This document shows positions 1-9,725 of a stretch of 64,000 nt of DNA, piece after piece. The stretch is from NCBI GenBank assembly GCA_028285445.1, contig JANQPQ010000034.1, positions 186,001-250,000 of the forward strand, read 5' to 3'. A program made the translations under genes and the position numbers. The notes below the pieces were generated by a model. The model was given only the letters and a program-made list of their open reading frames with translations. It was not told the DNA's origin and made no database searches. Positions within the stretch are counted from its first letter, which is position 1; each line of letters starts with the position of its first letter. Source of the stretch: Cyclobacteriaceae bacterium (GTDB lineage Bacteria; Bacteroidota; Bacteroidia; Cytophagales; Cyclobacteriaceae).

Positions 1-1439
1 TGCGAAGAGTTGGGAAATTCTGCGACACTGTTAGTTTCGTTTCCTGATGCCATCGGATTGCAATTAGTGTCTCCACCATTCCAATGGACCACAATCAAAT
101 CATCGGCCGCCACTTCAAATTCTTCAAAGGTCAAAACGGCATTGCCTCGTTCATATAATTGAATGCCACCCATTCCGCCTCCTTCCACAACCCTCAGTTC
201 AACCAGATCACATTGATTTGGGCTGTTGGCTTTAAACTCGTTAATAACCAGTTTAGCCCCTTTGAATTCAAAGGCTCCCATGTCGATCGTTTCATTACTT
301 ACTCTTGCTTTTCCAGCCAGATCCTTGTCAATAGTCAGGGCTTCAACCAGTGAATTACTGCCAGCGTCAATGGCTTGAGAGATAGGCGAAGGGGCCAGGC
401 TGGCTGTCAGTTGTGGGTCGGTGTCTACTATTGAGTTGGTGATTGCGCCAGTCAAAACTGGATTATCAGGTAAGATGCTAAAGTTAAAGTTGCAAACACC
501 AACGAAGAGCGAGCTGGCACTCTGTGGCAAACCCCCGGCCAGGTTGTTGCTAAAAACTGAGTTTCCAAAGTTGGCATCAGAAAACAAGGCTATCTCAGTT
601 TCCGATGGCGGTTCCTCGAAGAAATAGCTTGATGTAACCCCACCGCCAGAACCAGCGCTATTGTTGGCGATGGTACAATTAAAGAAAGTCGAGGTCGAAA
701 TTGCGTTATATCCCAGTGTGCTATTATATATTCCCCCACCATCAAGATTGGCAACATTGCCACTAATAACGGAGTTGATAATGTTTGAATTGGCAGTGAT
801 AAATAGGTCATCTCCAAAGGGATCATAGAGGCCGGCAACATGGGCAATGCCACCTCCAAAATCTGCTTGGTTATCTTGCACCACGCAATTCCTAATGGTG
901 AAACTGCCAAAGAAATCGCGTGTGACGATGAGTATTCCGCCTCCCATGCCATCCACGTTGTTGGGGCCTCCTCCGGCATTTGCGTTACCACCCTCAATGA
1001 TGAAACCATCGATCAAACCCGAAAAGATGTCTGAAGCTACCACCACATGGTAGTTGTTGTCTGAACTGTTCCCGGTTACTCCGATATCTCCGCTGAGTAT
1101 CGTTGGGTTAGCACTGAAATCTCTTTGCTCTTTAGTTGTCTCCGTTCCGTCGAACCCGCCAAGCAGGCTTACGTTGTTCACCATTTGGAACGAAGCGAAT
1201 CGGTCATTACCCCCAGTAGTATAGGTGCCATGCGCTACCCATACTTCAAACACTGAGCTACCCACACGTGGGTCAGATAAGGCAGTTGTTAAGGAGCCAT
1301 AAGCGGTGGCCCAGGAATCGCCATTTTCGGTTCCTCCGGTATTGGTGTGATTTACATAGAGAGCCTGGCTCATGGCCATTCCCATTGATAGCAGCAACAT
1401 TAGATATGCAGCAGCTACGGTACGCAGTAAGTTTTTCAT
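1..1439 (-). CDS. Secreted beta-helix surface protein, C-terminus cut off by window edge
   Basis: The reading frame is open from an ATG at 1439 to the window edge, about 479 residues with no stop. Residues 1-26 form a signal peptide (basic start, Leu/Met-rich core, then MSQA). The middle has the Gly/Asn-rich rungs of right-handed parallel beta-helix proteins, with repeated GGGI-type turns and NS-II-type strands. Around residues 345-385 lies the closing element seen in 'choice-of-anchor Q' proteins (SQAIDAGSNS, then a DMGAFEF-type strand). It is followed by a lamin-tail-like stretch (LVINEFKANS ... DLVELRVVEGG). Such proteins are exported and sit on the cell surface in Bacteroidota. A T9SS sorting tail may follow beyond the window, but this cannot be seen. 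Family assignment is by pattern; the substrate is unknown. Confidence 0.85.
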   Translation of the reverse strand, partial: MKNLLRTVAAAYLMLLLSMGMAMSQALYVNHTNTGGTENGDSWATAYGSLTTALSDPRVGSSVFEVWVAHGTYTTGGNDRFASFQMVNNVSLLGGFDGTETTKEQRDFSANPTILSGDIGVTGNSSDNNYHVVVASDIFSGLIDGFIIEGGNANAGGGPNNVDGMGGGILIVTRDFFGSFTIRNCVVQDNQADFGGGIAHVAGLYDPFGDDLFITANSNIINSVISGNVANLDGGGIYNSTLGYNAISTSTFFNCTIANNSAGSGGGVTSSYFFEEPPSETEIALFSDANFGNSVFSNNLAGGLPQSASSLFVGVCNFNFSILPDNPVLTGAITNSIVDTDPQLTASLAPSPISQAIDAGSNSLVEALTIDKDLAGKARVSNETIDMGAFEFKGAKLVINEFKANSPNQCDLVELRVVEGGGMGGIQLYERGNAVLTFEEFEVAADDLIVVHWNGGDTNCNPMASGNETNSVAEFPNSS

Positions 1440-1855
1440 TTGATGACTATCCAGTTGTTAGTAAGCTGATAGAGCTTGGGTGGTCACCCGTTTTGCAGCG
1501 ATATGCAAATTGGGATGCAGGCGTTTACCTTCGAAGTATTGGTATCACTTTTTCAGGTATTTATGTAACAAAATGTAGAACGAGGGCTACATGCACTGGC
1601 GGGTAAAGGCATCGAGCGGAAAGTATAGGAATACCACTGGGTCCCTCTATTTGCGGTCAAGGTTCTAGTTGTTTATGAACCTGAAGTACTTGATATATAC
1701 TTAGAGCCCCAACTTAGATCTTCCACCATTTGGTGACAGCAAAGGCCCAAACTAGGCTAGTTGTTAGGGAGAATGCACGTGATATTTAAGAGGGAAATGA
1801 TTTTATCATTGAACGATGATATTGTAATATTGGCTTAGCTTATACGCCGTGTGAA
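1440..1855. other. Gene-poor gap of about 416 bases
   Basis: No convincing coding frame is present on either strand. A + strand open frame covering 1268-1606 lies mostly antisense to the beta-helix gene and has no family-like sequence. The only structure I see is a short perfect inverted repeat, AATGAT-TTT-ATCATT, at about 1797-1811, some 45 bases before the next gene. The gap probably holds the promoters of the two divergent flanking genes. Confidence 0.5.
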
Positions 1856-2239
1856 ATGTTGACTGTGTTGTCTTTTACCATTCTTTCTTTTTTGCTTATT
1901 GCAGCATTCTATCTGAATGTTACTACTAAGTATATTAATTATCGGAATCGCCTTCACAGGCCTGTTAGGATTGCATTCTGCATAGTTTATTCCGCAAACC
2001 TCACAGGCTTCATTCTTGCTGGATACTTAATTCTTAGTAACCAAATTGAGGTGGCTATGGATCTTTGGAGAATTAAGTTTGTCATAAACCTTGTTGTCTT
2101 GGCGCTTTCTACACCGGTTATCTATTTTAGTAAGAACATCGCAGCAACTACAAAGTGGTCAATAACTAAGGTTAGGATGGTCCTATTGCTAGTGAATATC
2201 TATCCTCTCATAAATGTGTACCTGTTCTATCGGCACTAA
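1856..2239 (+). CDS. Small four-helix membrane protein, unknown function
   Basis: 127 residues, ATG start. Four hydrophobic stretches are visible (about residues 3-22, 40-62, 74-93 and 105-124), separated by short basic loops such as YINYRNRLHRP. I recognise no family or catalytic motif. It is separated from the next gene by 60 bases and is probably transcribed alone. Membrane localisation is clear from composition; function is unknown. Confidence 0.7.
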   Translation: MLTVLSFTILSFLLIAAFYLNVTTKYINYRNRLHRPVRIAFCIVYSANLTGFILAGYLILSNQIEVAMDLWRIKFVINLVVLALSTPVIYFSKNIAATTKWSITKVRMVLLLVNIYPLINVYLFYRH

Positions 2240-2263
2240 AATTGTACTAATCAAATAATAAAT

Positions 2264-2281
2264 TTATCTTTTTGTAGATAA
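2264..2281. promoter_or_regulatory. Short inverted repeat upstream of Na+/Ca2+ exchanger
   Basis: TTATCT, six bases, then AGATAA form perfect 6-bp arms 19 bases before the exchanger ATG. The T-rich centre (TTTTTG) loosely resembles a Bacteroidota -7 element. It could be an operator or chance in an AT-rich gap. Confidence 0.25.
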
Positions 2282-2299
2282 GTATTATCTTAGCGGGTT

Positions 2300-3259
2300 A
2301 TGCTTACCTATCTACTGTTGCTCCTGGGCTTCTTATTACTTATCAAAGGAGCTGACTTATTGGTAATTGGAGCCTCCGCCATTGGCAAGAGAATGCACCT
2401 CTCCGATATCATCATCGGGCTAACAATTGTATCATTTGGTACTTCATTACCGGAGCTTCTGGTAAACATTATGGCAAGCTTTGGCGGAAGTTCAGAGTTG
2501 GCTATTGGCAATGTGCTGGGCAGCAATGTCGCCAATATCTTACTAATTCTTGGCGCTGCAGCGATAATAAGGCCGCTTCCTATAATGCGCAACACCTATA
2601 TTGTTGAAATACCATTTTCACTCACTGCAACATTGCTGGTGGCTCTATTCGCCAATTACCATTTATTTGAAGACAGCACCAATCTATTTATATCACGCAT
2701 CGATGGGGGGCTTTTGCTTTTATTCTTCTCAATTTTTATGGCATATATCTACTATGTTTCTAAGCAACATTCTACTCCCCCGCCAGTCGAGGAGGCAAAA
2801 CCAACGAACCTGGCAAAATCGATGCTGTACATTCTGGCTGGTATAGTTGGACTTTACATTGGCGGAAAATGGGTAGTAGATGGTGCCGTGGTTATAGCAG
2901 CCGACCTTGGGATGAGCCAAACCTTTATTGGGTTAACGGTCGTGGCAATTGGTACCTCTTTACCTGAACTGGCAACATCAATGCTCGCTGCATCAAAGGG
3001 CAATACTAACATCGCTGTAGGAAATGCGGTTGGTTCGAATATATTTAACGTGCTCTGGATCTTGGGCTTGAGTGCCGTAATAAAACCACTACAGTATTTT
3101 GCAATTAGCAACTTCGATATTGTAATAATTATCTTGGCTAGCACTATGCTGATGATGGCTGTAGTAATTGGTCGCAAGCCGGTAATTAGCAGGTGGGAAG
3201 GAATATGGTTTCTACTGACTTACAGCGCCTACATGATATTCCTGGTAAACCGAGGATAG
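2300..3259 (+). CDS. Calcium/sodium antiporter (CaCA family, YrbG-like)
   Basis: 319 residues, a normal length for single-chain bacterial CaCA exchangers, which move Ca2+ out of the cell in exchange for Na+ or H+. Both signature alpha-repeats are visible: GTSLPELLVN with GNVLGSNVANILLILG near residues 48-88, and GTSLPELATSM with GNAVGSNIFNVLWILG near residues 218-256. The acidic Glu and the Asn/Ser residues that bind the ion are present in both halves (SLPEL, GSN). Ten or so hydrophobic segments alternate through the chain, with a cytoplasmic loop near 158-170 (QHSTPPPVEEAKP). It appears monocistronic. Ion preference cannot be read from sequence. Confidence 0.95.
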   Translation: MLTYLLLLLGFLLLIKGADLLVIGASAIGKRMHLSDIIIGLTIVSFGTSLPELLVNIMASFGGSSELAIGNVLGSNVANILLILGAAAIIRPLPIMRNTYIVEIPFSLTATLLVALFANYHLFEDSTNLFISRIDGGLLLLFFSIFMAYIYYVSKQHSTPPPVEEAKPTNLAKSMLYILAGIVGLYIGGKWVVDGAVVIAADLGMSQTFIGLTVVAIGTSLPELATSMLAASKGNTNIAVGNAVGSNIFNVLWILGLSAVIKPLQYFAISNFDIVIIILASTMLMMAVVIGRKPVISRWEGIWFLLTYSAYMIFLVNRG

Positions 3260-3354
3260 CACGGAACAAACATTTCAAAAAAAAGGATTACATTAATTCA
3301 ATTTCTCCTAATTTAGAAGAATAAGGACTCTTTTAAACCAGAAACCGTAACCAA

Positions 3355-3783
3355 TTGTCAGCCAAAATAAGATCCATTTCCAATACCAATAATAGTAAGG
3401 AAGAGGGGCCGGATTTCGATTGGCTAATAGGCGTTTGGGAAAACAACCAGACAAACAACACCTATGAAGAATGGCATTGGGATGAGGATAAGCAACTTGA
3501 AGGTTTAGGATATAGATTAGTTCAGGGGGAAAAGGTAGTTTCTGAACATATAAGAATATTTCAGCGCGATGATGAATTCATCTATGAAGCCAAACTGCCA
3601 AACCACGATGATCCAATAGTTTTCAGGATAGTAAGAATAACCGAGGGAGGATTCACCTGCGAGAATGTAGATTACGACTTCCCCAAAAAGATATCTTACG
3701 AGTTAAATGGTTACGACATTCTTCATACCCAACTCAGTAGTAGCAAAAGGCATCTCAAGTTTGATTTCAGGAAGGTTCAGTAG
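3355..3783 (+). CDS. DUF6265-type protein
   Basis: 142 residues from a TTG at 3355, the only usable start because an in-frame stop lies at 3334. The core pattern FDWLIGVWENN (residues 21-31), a mid WHWDEDKQLEGLGY strand and late DFPKKISYEL match my recollection of DUF6265, a lipocalin-like beta-barrel family common in Bacteroidota. Unlike many members it has no signal peptide with this start, so it would be cytoplasmic. No function is known for the family. Confidence 0.75.
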   Translation: MSAKIRSISNTNNSKEEGPDFDWLIGVWENNQTNNTYEEWHWDEDKQLEGLGYRLVQGEKVVSEHIRIFQRDDEFIYEAKLPNHDDPIVFRIVRITEGGFTCENVDYDFPKKISYELNGYDILHTQLSSSKRHLKFDFRKVQ

Positions 3784-3922
3784 TAGACATCAATTCGGTA
3801 TTCTTTCCACCAAAAGCATAACATTCTACCGCATTTTGGGGTATGTTATTATAATGAAAACTGGGGTAATTTGAGTCCTAAACCCAACCTGCCTCTAAGG
3901 TTCCCACCAACGACTCAGTTCA

Positions 3923-5113
3923 ATGGGACAAAATAAGTATAACGTACTGTATATTGATGACGAACACAATAACCTGGTTGTGTTTGAAAATGCCTTTTTC
4001 ACCCAGTATAATATCTTCACAGCATTGTCTGGCGAGGAGGGGCTGAAAATTCTCGAGAAAGAAGAAATTCACCTGGTAATTACAGACCAAAAGATGCCAG
4101 GAATGACAGGTGTGCAGTTCCTGGAGACGATAAAACCGCTATATCCCGATATTATCACAATGATAATTACCGCCTATAGCGACATAGATTTCATAATCCC
4201 GGCTATCAATAAATGCGGAGTTTATAGCTACATATTAAAGCCCTGGGACGTTAGAGAGCTTAATTATACGCTTGAAAATGCTCTTACCAAGTACCAATTG
4301 CAGCATGACAACAAAAAGTTGCTGGAGCACCTGCGCTTGGCCAATGAGCAATTGGAGGACAAAATCAAAGCAAGAACAAGAGAGTTACAAGACAAGAACG
4401 ATGAGTTGGCGAAGATCAACGCCATAAAAGACAAGCTCTTTACCATTATTTCTCATGACTTAAGGCAACCGATACTTTCATTTGGGGTATTCCTGGAGAC
4501 CCTGAAGGTGGTTAAGGAAGAACTAACGGCAGAGAAATTTCAAACCCTTACCAACAGTATTGAATCACATCTGTGGCAGGTGAAAGATCTAATGGATAAT
4601 CTCCTTCATTGGTCGATGTTGCAGATGGAGGGCAAGGAAATATCACGAAGCAACTTCGATATGACCGCGACCGTGGATAAAAATATCAGCCTTTATAGGT
4701 CCATAGCTGTACAGAAGCAGATTGAAATCGATTTTGATAAAACAGCGGATAAGGTACTAGCCGTTGGAGACGAAGATATGTCGGAGGTAGTACTCCGAAA
4801 TCTACTTAGCAATGCAATTAAGTTCACAAACTCCGGCGGTAACATTAAATGTTCAGTGGGGAATATGAACGGTGATGTAATCGTTACTATTCAGGATAAT
4901 GGGATAGGTATTTCAAAGGAAGTGATGTCGAAATTCTTTGATATTGGGCAACAAATCAGTACCCGGGGAACAGCCAATGAAAAAGGTATCGGTTTGGGAT
5001 TAAAACTTTGCAAAGAGTTTATTGAGAAACAAGGAGGTCGATTGGAGGTTACCAGTGAAGTTGGGGCGGGTTCAACTTTTGTTTTTTCGCTTCCAAAAGC
5101 CGCTGCAAACTAA
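3923..5113 (+). CDS. Response-regulator/histidine-kinase hybrid (REC-HisKA-HATPase)
   Basis: 396 residues, no signal or membrane segment, so a soluble signalling protein. A receiver domain covers about residues 5-120, with the acidic pair in YIDDEH, the phosphoacceptor D55 in VITDQKMPG and K106 in ILKPWD. A coiled coil (125-165) leads to a HisKA domain with H178 in SHDLRQPILSF. The ATPase domain has the N box (LLSNAIKFT near 294-302), DNGIGI at 325-330 and a GIGLGL box near 355. This order means an upstream phosphosignal could control a downstream kinase in the same chain. The TPR-kinase gene follows after 12 bases, so the two are probably co-transcribed and act in one pathway. No DNA-binding output gene is nearby. 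Confidence 0.93.
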   Translation: MGQNKYNVLYIDDEHNNLVVFENAFFTQYNIFTALSGEEGLKILEKEEIHLVITDQKMPGMTGVQFLETIKPLYPDIITMIITAYSDIDFIIPAINKCGVYSYILKPWDVRELNYTLENALTKYQLQHDNKKLLEHLRLANEQLEDKIKARTRELQDKNDELAKINAIKDKLFTIISHDLRQPILSFGVFLETLKVVKEELTAEKFQTLTNSIESHLWQVKDLMDNLLHWSMLQMEGKEISRSNFDMTATVDKNISLYRSIAVQKQIEIDFDKTADKVLAVGDEDMSEVVLRNLLSNAIKFTNSGGNIKCSVGNMNGDVIVTIQDNGIGISKEVMSKFFDIGQQISTRGTANEKGIGLGLKLCKEFIEKQGGRLEVTSEVGAGSTFVFSLPKAAAN

Positions 5114-5125
5114 GATATTTGTAAA

Positions 5126-7747
5126 ATGCCAAGAAACTCAGCATATATACTCATATTGGCGGTTAGCCTCCTTATAGGGGCTAATTCGGCAAAAGCTGGT
5201 GTTTGGCAAAATGCACAATATTCCGCTTCCCAGGATACAGCTACCATAGAGCACCTGCTATTCCTTTCAAACTCCGCTATTGAAGTAAAAAACTACGGAT
5301 TGGCCCTGCACCAGGCTGAAAACGCACTAAGTAAATCATTGGCAGCTCAGTACCAAAATGGTATAATCCAAAGCCAACTGTTGCTCTCTTCGGTTTATCG
5401 CCGACAACAGCAATATGCACGGGCCCTCGACTACTACCTTGCGGCGCTGCAGGAAGCCAGAAAGGTAGAGGATAAGGAGCTATTGCTTGATGTCTATGTA
5501 GGCATTACTCAGCTTTACAAGGATTGGGAGGTATTTCAAAAAGCGCTTGATTATTCCAGGCTAGCGCTGCCGTTAGCTGCAGGTAATTCTGAGGCGGAGT
5601 TGGCAATTCAGAATGATATTGCCTACTGCTACTACCGACTTAACGACTTTGATAATGCTATTAAGAATTACCTGCCAGTTCTGGAAATGACCAGGGCTAA
5701 AGGGTCCAGCATTCACCTGGTCACTGTGCTTAAGCATCTTCAAGATGCCTACATAGTTACCAATCAGTATGATCACGCACTAAAGTATAATCTTGAGATA
5801 GTTGACGTAAAGAAGGCTCTAAGTGACTCCACTGGTATAGCAAACTCCTTAAATAACATTGGGGCCCTTTACAAGCATCTTGGTCAGTATGAAGAGGCGT
5901 TAAAGTTCTTCAGCGAGTCGCTGAAAATGAATCGCAAACTGAAGAAGGTAAACCAACCAGAAGAAAGTGAGAAGACCATACTAATGAACATTGGTGTGAT
6001 ATACGCCGAGATGGGCCAGTACAAAAAGTCTACGCAACACTACCTTGAGGCATTACAAGTATGGCGAGATTATGCGCCGCCGGCAGATTTAGCTGAGATT
6101 TACTACAACATGGCGGCAAACTACCTTTTGCTCAAGAATTACAAGACTGCACTCCTGCATTCAGAGGCCGCCATGGCTTACGCCTCTGAGGATCATGACC
6201 TCCGTAGAATAGCGCTGTTGTACAAGCAAATGTCAGAGATTCATCGCCAGAATGAGGATGATAGTAAGGCACTCTTTTACTATCAGCAGTACGCCACGGT
6301 TAACGATGAACTAATGAAGTTTCAAAATCAGAAGCAGGAAGAGTTCATGCAGCGACAGTTCGAAATTGAAAAAAGAGAAGGCGACCTAAAATTGCTGATG
6401 GCTGAGAAGCAAATGAAAGATCTGGAAGTGCGAAAGCTGGCCCTTGAGACGGAAAAGAAGGAGAATGATATTGAATTGTTGTTAAGAGAGAAAGAGCTTC
6501 AGAACGTCAGGCTTCTTAACCAGGAAACGGAAAAGGAAAAGGCCCAGCAGCAATTGGCTTTGGCAGAACAAAAGCATGAAACGGAGTTGAAAGATCAGGA
6601 AATTGCTATGCTCGTGTACCAGGATAGTATTAAAGACATGCGGCTTAGGCAAATTCAGCTTGAAGAAAAAGAGAGGCAGCGTAATATCGAATACCTTGAG
6701 CAAGTAAAGGCTAATCAACAGCTTAAGATCGAAGACCAGAAAATATTACAGCGATTCTATGGAGGAACTCTGCTGCTTTTCGTGGTTATTTTGTTTCTAA
6801 TTCTTCGTGGTTATTACCTCAATAGAAAAACCACCTCCCAGCTAGCCAAGCAAAACAAGGAAATTCAACTACAGAAAGACCAGCTAGAGGAGGCCATCGG
6901 TCAATTGAAAGCAACTCAATCCCAGCTTGTTCAGTCTGAAAAAATGGCCTCGCTTGGTCAGCTTACTGCTGGAATTGCTCATGAGATTAACAACCCTATA
7001 AACTTCGTGTATGCCGGTGTTGATGGCCTAAAAGCTTCAGTAGATCGCCTGATGCAGGTGCTCAACAAATATGGAGAAATTGAGAATGAGAATACTCGGA
7101 AGGGCCAGGCCAAATTGCTTCGTGAGGCGCAGACCATCAAACGCGACATCTATTTCGAAAAAACGAAGGAGAGCCTGCTTAAGGTGATCAATGCAGTAAA
7201 AGAGGGAGCTTCAAGAACCGTTGAAATTGTGAACGGCTTAAGGAATTTCAGCCGAATGGATGAAACAGTTTTGAAGTTCGCCAATATCCATGAAGGAATT
7301 GACGACACCTTGGTGATACTGAAAAGCCAGGTTAGCCGCAGCAATATCCAGATTACGAGGGAATATGATGAGAGTTTGCCTGAAATTAAATGCTTCCCGG
7401 GGCAACTGAACCAGGTGTTTATGAATATCATAGGAAATGCCATTCAGGCAATTGAAGGAGATGGTGAAATAACAATTTCTACTAAAAATTTGCGCGACAT
7501 TATCAAAATTAGCATTAAAGATTCTGGCGTAGGGATGCCGGAGGAAGTTAAGGACAAGATTTTTGAACCCTTCTTTACCACCAAAGATGCCGGAGAAGGT
7601 ACCGGTTTGGGCCTATCAATCAGCTATGGCATAATCCAAAATCACAAAGGCAAACTGATGGCATATAGTGAAGTTGGGAAGGGAAGTGAGTTTGTTATGT
7701 TCCTTCCCAAATACGATACATCATCAGATCAGCAGCGTAGCGCCTAG
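5126..7747 (+). CDS. TPR-repeat sensor histidine kinase
   Basis: 873 residues. A signal-type N-terminus (residues 1-24, ending NSAKAG) exports about 400 residues of tetratricopeptide repeats (recurring Y-x-x-AL and NN-IGA-YK-LGQY patterns). A long Glu/Lys/Gln coiled coil (about 415-540) comes next, then one membrane helix at about 545-565. The cytoplasmic part has a second coiled coil, a HisKA box with H619 in [14 protein letters not shown], an N box ([12 protein letters not shown] near 765), DSGVGMP and a [11 protein letters not shown] lid. This is the extended HisKA class related to NtrB-like kinases. It probably senses a periplasmic signal through the TPRs. It overlaps the convergent tonB-like gene by 4 bases. 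Its partner may be the REC-kinase just upstream. Confidence 0.93.
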   Translation: MPRNSAYILILAVSLLIGANSAKAGVWQNAQYSASQDTATIEHLLFLSNSAIEVKNYGLALHQAENALSKSLAAQYQNGIIQSQLLLSSVYRRQQQYARALDYYLAALQEARKVEDKELLLDVYVGITQLYKDWEVFQKALDYSRLALPLAAGNSEAELAIQNDIAYCYYRLNDFDNAIKNYLPVLEMTRAKGSSIHLVTVLKHLQDAYIVTNQYDHALKYNLEIVDVKKALSDSTGIANSLNNIGALYKHLGQYEEALKFFSESLKMNRKLKKVNQPEESEKTILMNIGVIYAEMGQYKKSTQHYLEALQVWRDYAPPADLAEIYYNMAANYLLLKNYKTALLHSEAAMAYASEDHDLRRIALLYKQMSEIHRQNEDDSKALFYYQQYATVNDELMKFQNQKQEEFMQRQFEIEKREGDLKLLMAEKQMKDLEVRKLALETEKKENDIELLLREKELQNVRLLNQETEKEKAQQQLALAEQKHETELKDQEIAMLVYQDSIKDMRLRQIQLEEKERQRNIEYLEQVKANQQLKIEDQKILQRFYGGTLLLFVVILFLILRGYYLNRKTTSQLAKQNKEIQLQKDQLEEAIGQLKATQSQLVQSEKMASLGQLTAGIAHEINNPINFVYAGVDGLKASVDRLMQVLNKYGEIENENTRKGQAKLLREAQTIKRDIYFEKTKESLLKVINAVKEGASRTVEIVNGLRNFSRMDETVLKFANIHEGIDDTLVILKSQVSRSNIQITREYDESLPEIKCFPGQLNQVFMNIIGNAIQAIEGDGEITISTKNLRDIIKISIKDSGVGMPEEVKDKIFEPFFTTKDAGEGTGLGLSISYGIIQNHKGKLMAYSEVGKGSEFVMFLPKYDTSSDQQRSA

Positions 7748-8406
7748 TTCAGCCTGAAGGTAATTGGTATTATCATGCGTACCTTGGTGGGTACACCTCT
7801 TTGTTTGCCGGGATTCCATTTTGGAGCCTTATTCAATACTCTTAATGCCTCTTCATCGCAACCACCGCCAATACCTTTTAGTACAGTAGCCTCTGTTACG
7901 TTTCCGCTTTCATCAACTACAAACTGAAGGAAAACTTTGCCTTCAATCTCCAAGCGGCGAGCTTGTGGTGGGTACTTAATATTCCTACTAATGAACTTAT
8001 AAAAAGAGGAGTAGCCGTCAACCGGATTTGGCATTTCTTCTATTGGGATAAACTTGGTGGGTTCGGGAGCCGGCTCTGGGTCTGGCTCGAAGAAATCCTC
8101 CGCTATATCAATTTCGTCAGGATCAAAAGTAAAATCAATTTCTTCTATGATCTCGTCCTCGCGGGCTACTATTACCTCAGGTTGCTGCGCCGGTGGGCGC
8201 TTCGGGGGTGGAATAACCGTTGGTGGAATAATGGGTGGAGGATCAAATCCAGTACCGTCCGTTGTAAAACAACATGTGGGCTCAGCCATCGGACTACGCC
8301 ATTCAAAAGCCGAGACGATCAGTAGCAAGGCCAAAACAAGGCCCAGGTTAAAGAACAGCCCCCTTTTCCTTCGTAAGTCTAGGCTGGGATTTTTTCTGGT
8401 TTCCAT
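7744..8406 (-). CDS. tonB: Energy transducer TonB
   Basis: 220 residues. A basic cytoplasmic start is followed by one membrane helix (about 17-35, LALLLIVSAF), a Pro-rich spacer (PPPIIPP, PEPAPEP) and a C-terminal TonB domain (about 125-220, with YPPQARRLEIEGKVFLQFVV and IPITFRLN). It would couple proton-motive force from ExbBD to outer-membrane receptors such as the one at 18857-21322. No exbB/exbD is in this window. It lies 56 bases downstream of the beta-propeller-like gene and may be the last gene of the sigma-factor locus, although canonical tonB genes also stand alone. Confidence 0.9.
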   Translation of the reverse strand: METRKNPSLDLRRKRGLFFNLGLVLALLLIVSAFEWRSPMAEPTCCFTTDGTGFDPPPIIPPTVIPPPKRPPAQQPEVIVAREDEIIEEIDFTFDPDEIDIAEDFFEPDPEPAPEPTKFIPIEEMPNPVDGYSSFYKFISRNIKYPPQARRLEIEGKVFLQFVVDESGNVTEATVLKGIGGGCDEEALRVLNKAPKWNPGKQRGVPTKVRMIIPITFRLN

Positions 8407-8462
8407 AGCTTTTTCTAAGCATAACCGGCATTCCAGAAAAAAGTCACAGGTAGTATCTCAAC

Positions 8463-9524
8463 TCATCGGGAAGCAACTATAGGCACAAATTTCAATTCTG
8501 TTTTAAATTTCGAATTTGGTGCGTCGGATGCAATTAAGAAACCTTCGCGACTCTGGTCTGTATAGCGCACCAGCCCCTCCCAATTGTTGGTAACTTCCTT
8601 GAAGTAGGAGACCACCACTGGGGCAGCTGAGGTGCGGGAGATCTGCCCCTCTTCCATCCGGAACTCCACCAGCCGTAGCACATTAGTTTTCCCACGATTC
8701 TCTAAAGGCAAGCCATCCTCAGGCTGCAACGAGTCGAAATTTGGGTAGCACAAAGAGGCTTCACCAAAATAGAAATAGTTAAGAAGCCAAAAACGATTAT
8801 CGGCCATTTCGGTAGCGTCTGTTATCCTGAAAGGAATACCAGGCAAAGAAACGTTTTCGAACTTGTGGCTCTCGACACCAAGTTTATGGCCCACAGGTTG
8901 AGAGATAGATTCGGTGCAGTTAGCCTCGTAAATCGCCACTGGATCTTTGCCATGCAGTACCAGTGTCTCATATCCCATATTGCGAAGCTCGTCTATGCCC
9001 TGCGCTAAATTTGGGTCTGGAATTGGCATCAAGGTATTCGGTAGAAGGTTGATCCCGGAATCCTTGATCGTTCCCTTTACCAGGTATGATTGCATTGGTC
9101 CACTTAGTTCGATTGTGAGAAATACTATAGCATCTGCAATTACCATGGCCTCAAATCCTTCAATATTTTCTGGTGGCCGCAATGCTAGCAGTTTTTCTTC
9201 CACACCACCATCATCAATTGGCAACAAGGAATAACTAATTTCCTTACCCGATCCCAGCTGCTTTTCGATTTCTTCCCTCTCTATTAGAATTAGATTCCCA
9301 CTCAAGCTTTTGCCACCCTTATACGTAGGGAATTGCCGCAGTAGCACTAGTTGATCGCCAAACCATGTCAATCCCGAAATTTGATTGCCGTGATCAACTA
9401 ATTCCGGAGGTAATTCCAATCCTTCCAAATTTTTCTCACCGATTCCATTGTGGATTGGACTCTGCATAGCGTTGCCTGATAAACAAGCTACAGCCAGAAA
9501 GAAAATAAGAGGGATTAATCGCAT
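8463..9524 (-). CDS. Secreted beta-propeller-like (phytase-esterase-like) protein
   Basis: 353 residues, ATG start, signal peptide at residues 1-20 with a possible but weak lipobox (AVACLSG). The chain is built of short beta-strands (ISGLTWFGDQLVLLR, ENIEGFEAMVIADAIVFL). It ends with an NNWEGLVRYTDQ ... GFLIASD pattern that resembles the 'esterase-like activity of phytase' / SdiA-regulated propeller families. That resemblance is from memory and tentative. It sits 12 bases after the small membrane protein gene of the sigma-factor locus, so it is likely co-transcribed with sigma. It could be a target or an envelope sensor component; nothing shows which. Confidence 0.8.
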   Translation of the reverse strand: MRLIPLIFFLAVACLSGNAMQSPIHNGIGEKNLEGLELPPELVDHGNQISGLTWFGDQLVLLRQFPTYKGGKSLSGNLILIEREEIEKQLGSGKEISYSLLPIDDGGVEEKLLALRPPENIEGFEAMVIADAIVFLTIELSGPMQSYLVKGTIKDSGINLLPNTLMPIPDPNLAQGIDELRNMGYETLVLHGKDPVAIYEANCTESISQPVGHKLGVESHKFENVSLPGIPFRITDATEMADNRFWLLNYFYFGEASLCYPNFDSLQPEDGLPLENRGKTNVLRLVEFRMEEGQISRTSAAPVVVSYFKEVTNNWEGLVRYTDQSREGFLIASDAPNSKFKTELKFVPIVASR

Positions 9525-9536
9525 GTATTTGAATTG

Positions 9537-9725
9537 CTATCCTGCGCTGAAATAAAGAAGCATAATAATAGCCAGCAAGGCAAGTATATAGCCGACAGCT
9601 CGGAAGGTTTTGCGCAGACGATTGGACCGTTCATGCCGACTTAGTAGATTTTCGTAATTCTTGTGTCTTTCAATTCGGCGCGAGGTCATCGTCCTTCGTC
9701 GTAGTCTGATGTCGTGTCTAGTCAT
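9537..9725 (-). CDS. 62-residue basic membrane protein coupled to the ECF sigma gene
   Basis: A short but convincing gene: its ATG lies 8 bases inside the end of the sigma factor gene, a translational-coupling arrangement. The first 40 residues are strongly basic (RHDIRLRRRTMTSRRIERHK). Residues about 44-60 form one membrane helix (VGYILALLAIIMLLYF). The juxtamembrane motif HKNYENLLSRHERSN resembles YKNFEQILKERNR, which precedes the membrane helix of the TonB-domain protein downstream of the other sigma gene (41624-42430). Position and topology suggest a minimal membrane anchor or anti-sigma factor; this is inference. I know no named family. Confidence 0.7.
   Translation of the reverse strand: MTRHDIRLRRRTMTSRRIERHKNYENLLSRHERSNRLRKTFRAVGYILALLAIIMLLYFSAG

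Noticed and set aside
590-1009. - strand frame of 139 codons
   Set aside because: Shadow of the long beta-helix frame that is open through 1-1439.
8054-8482. + strand open frame rich in Gly/Ser
   Set aside because: Mirror of the Pro-rich, acidic TonB linker on the - strand.
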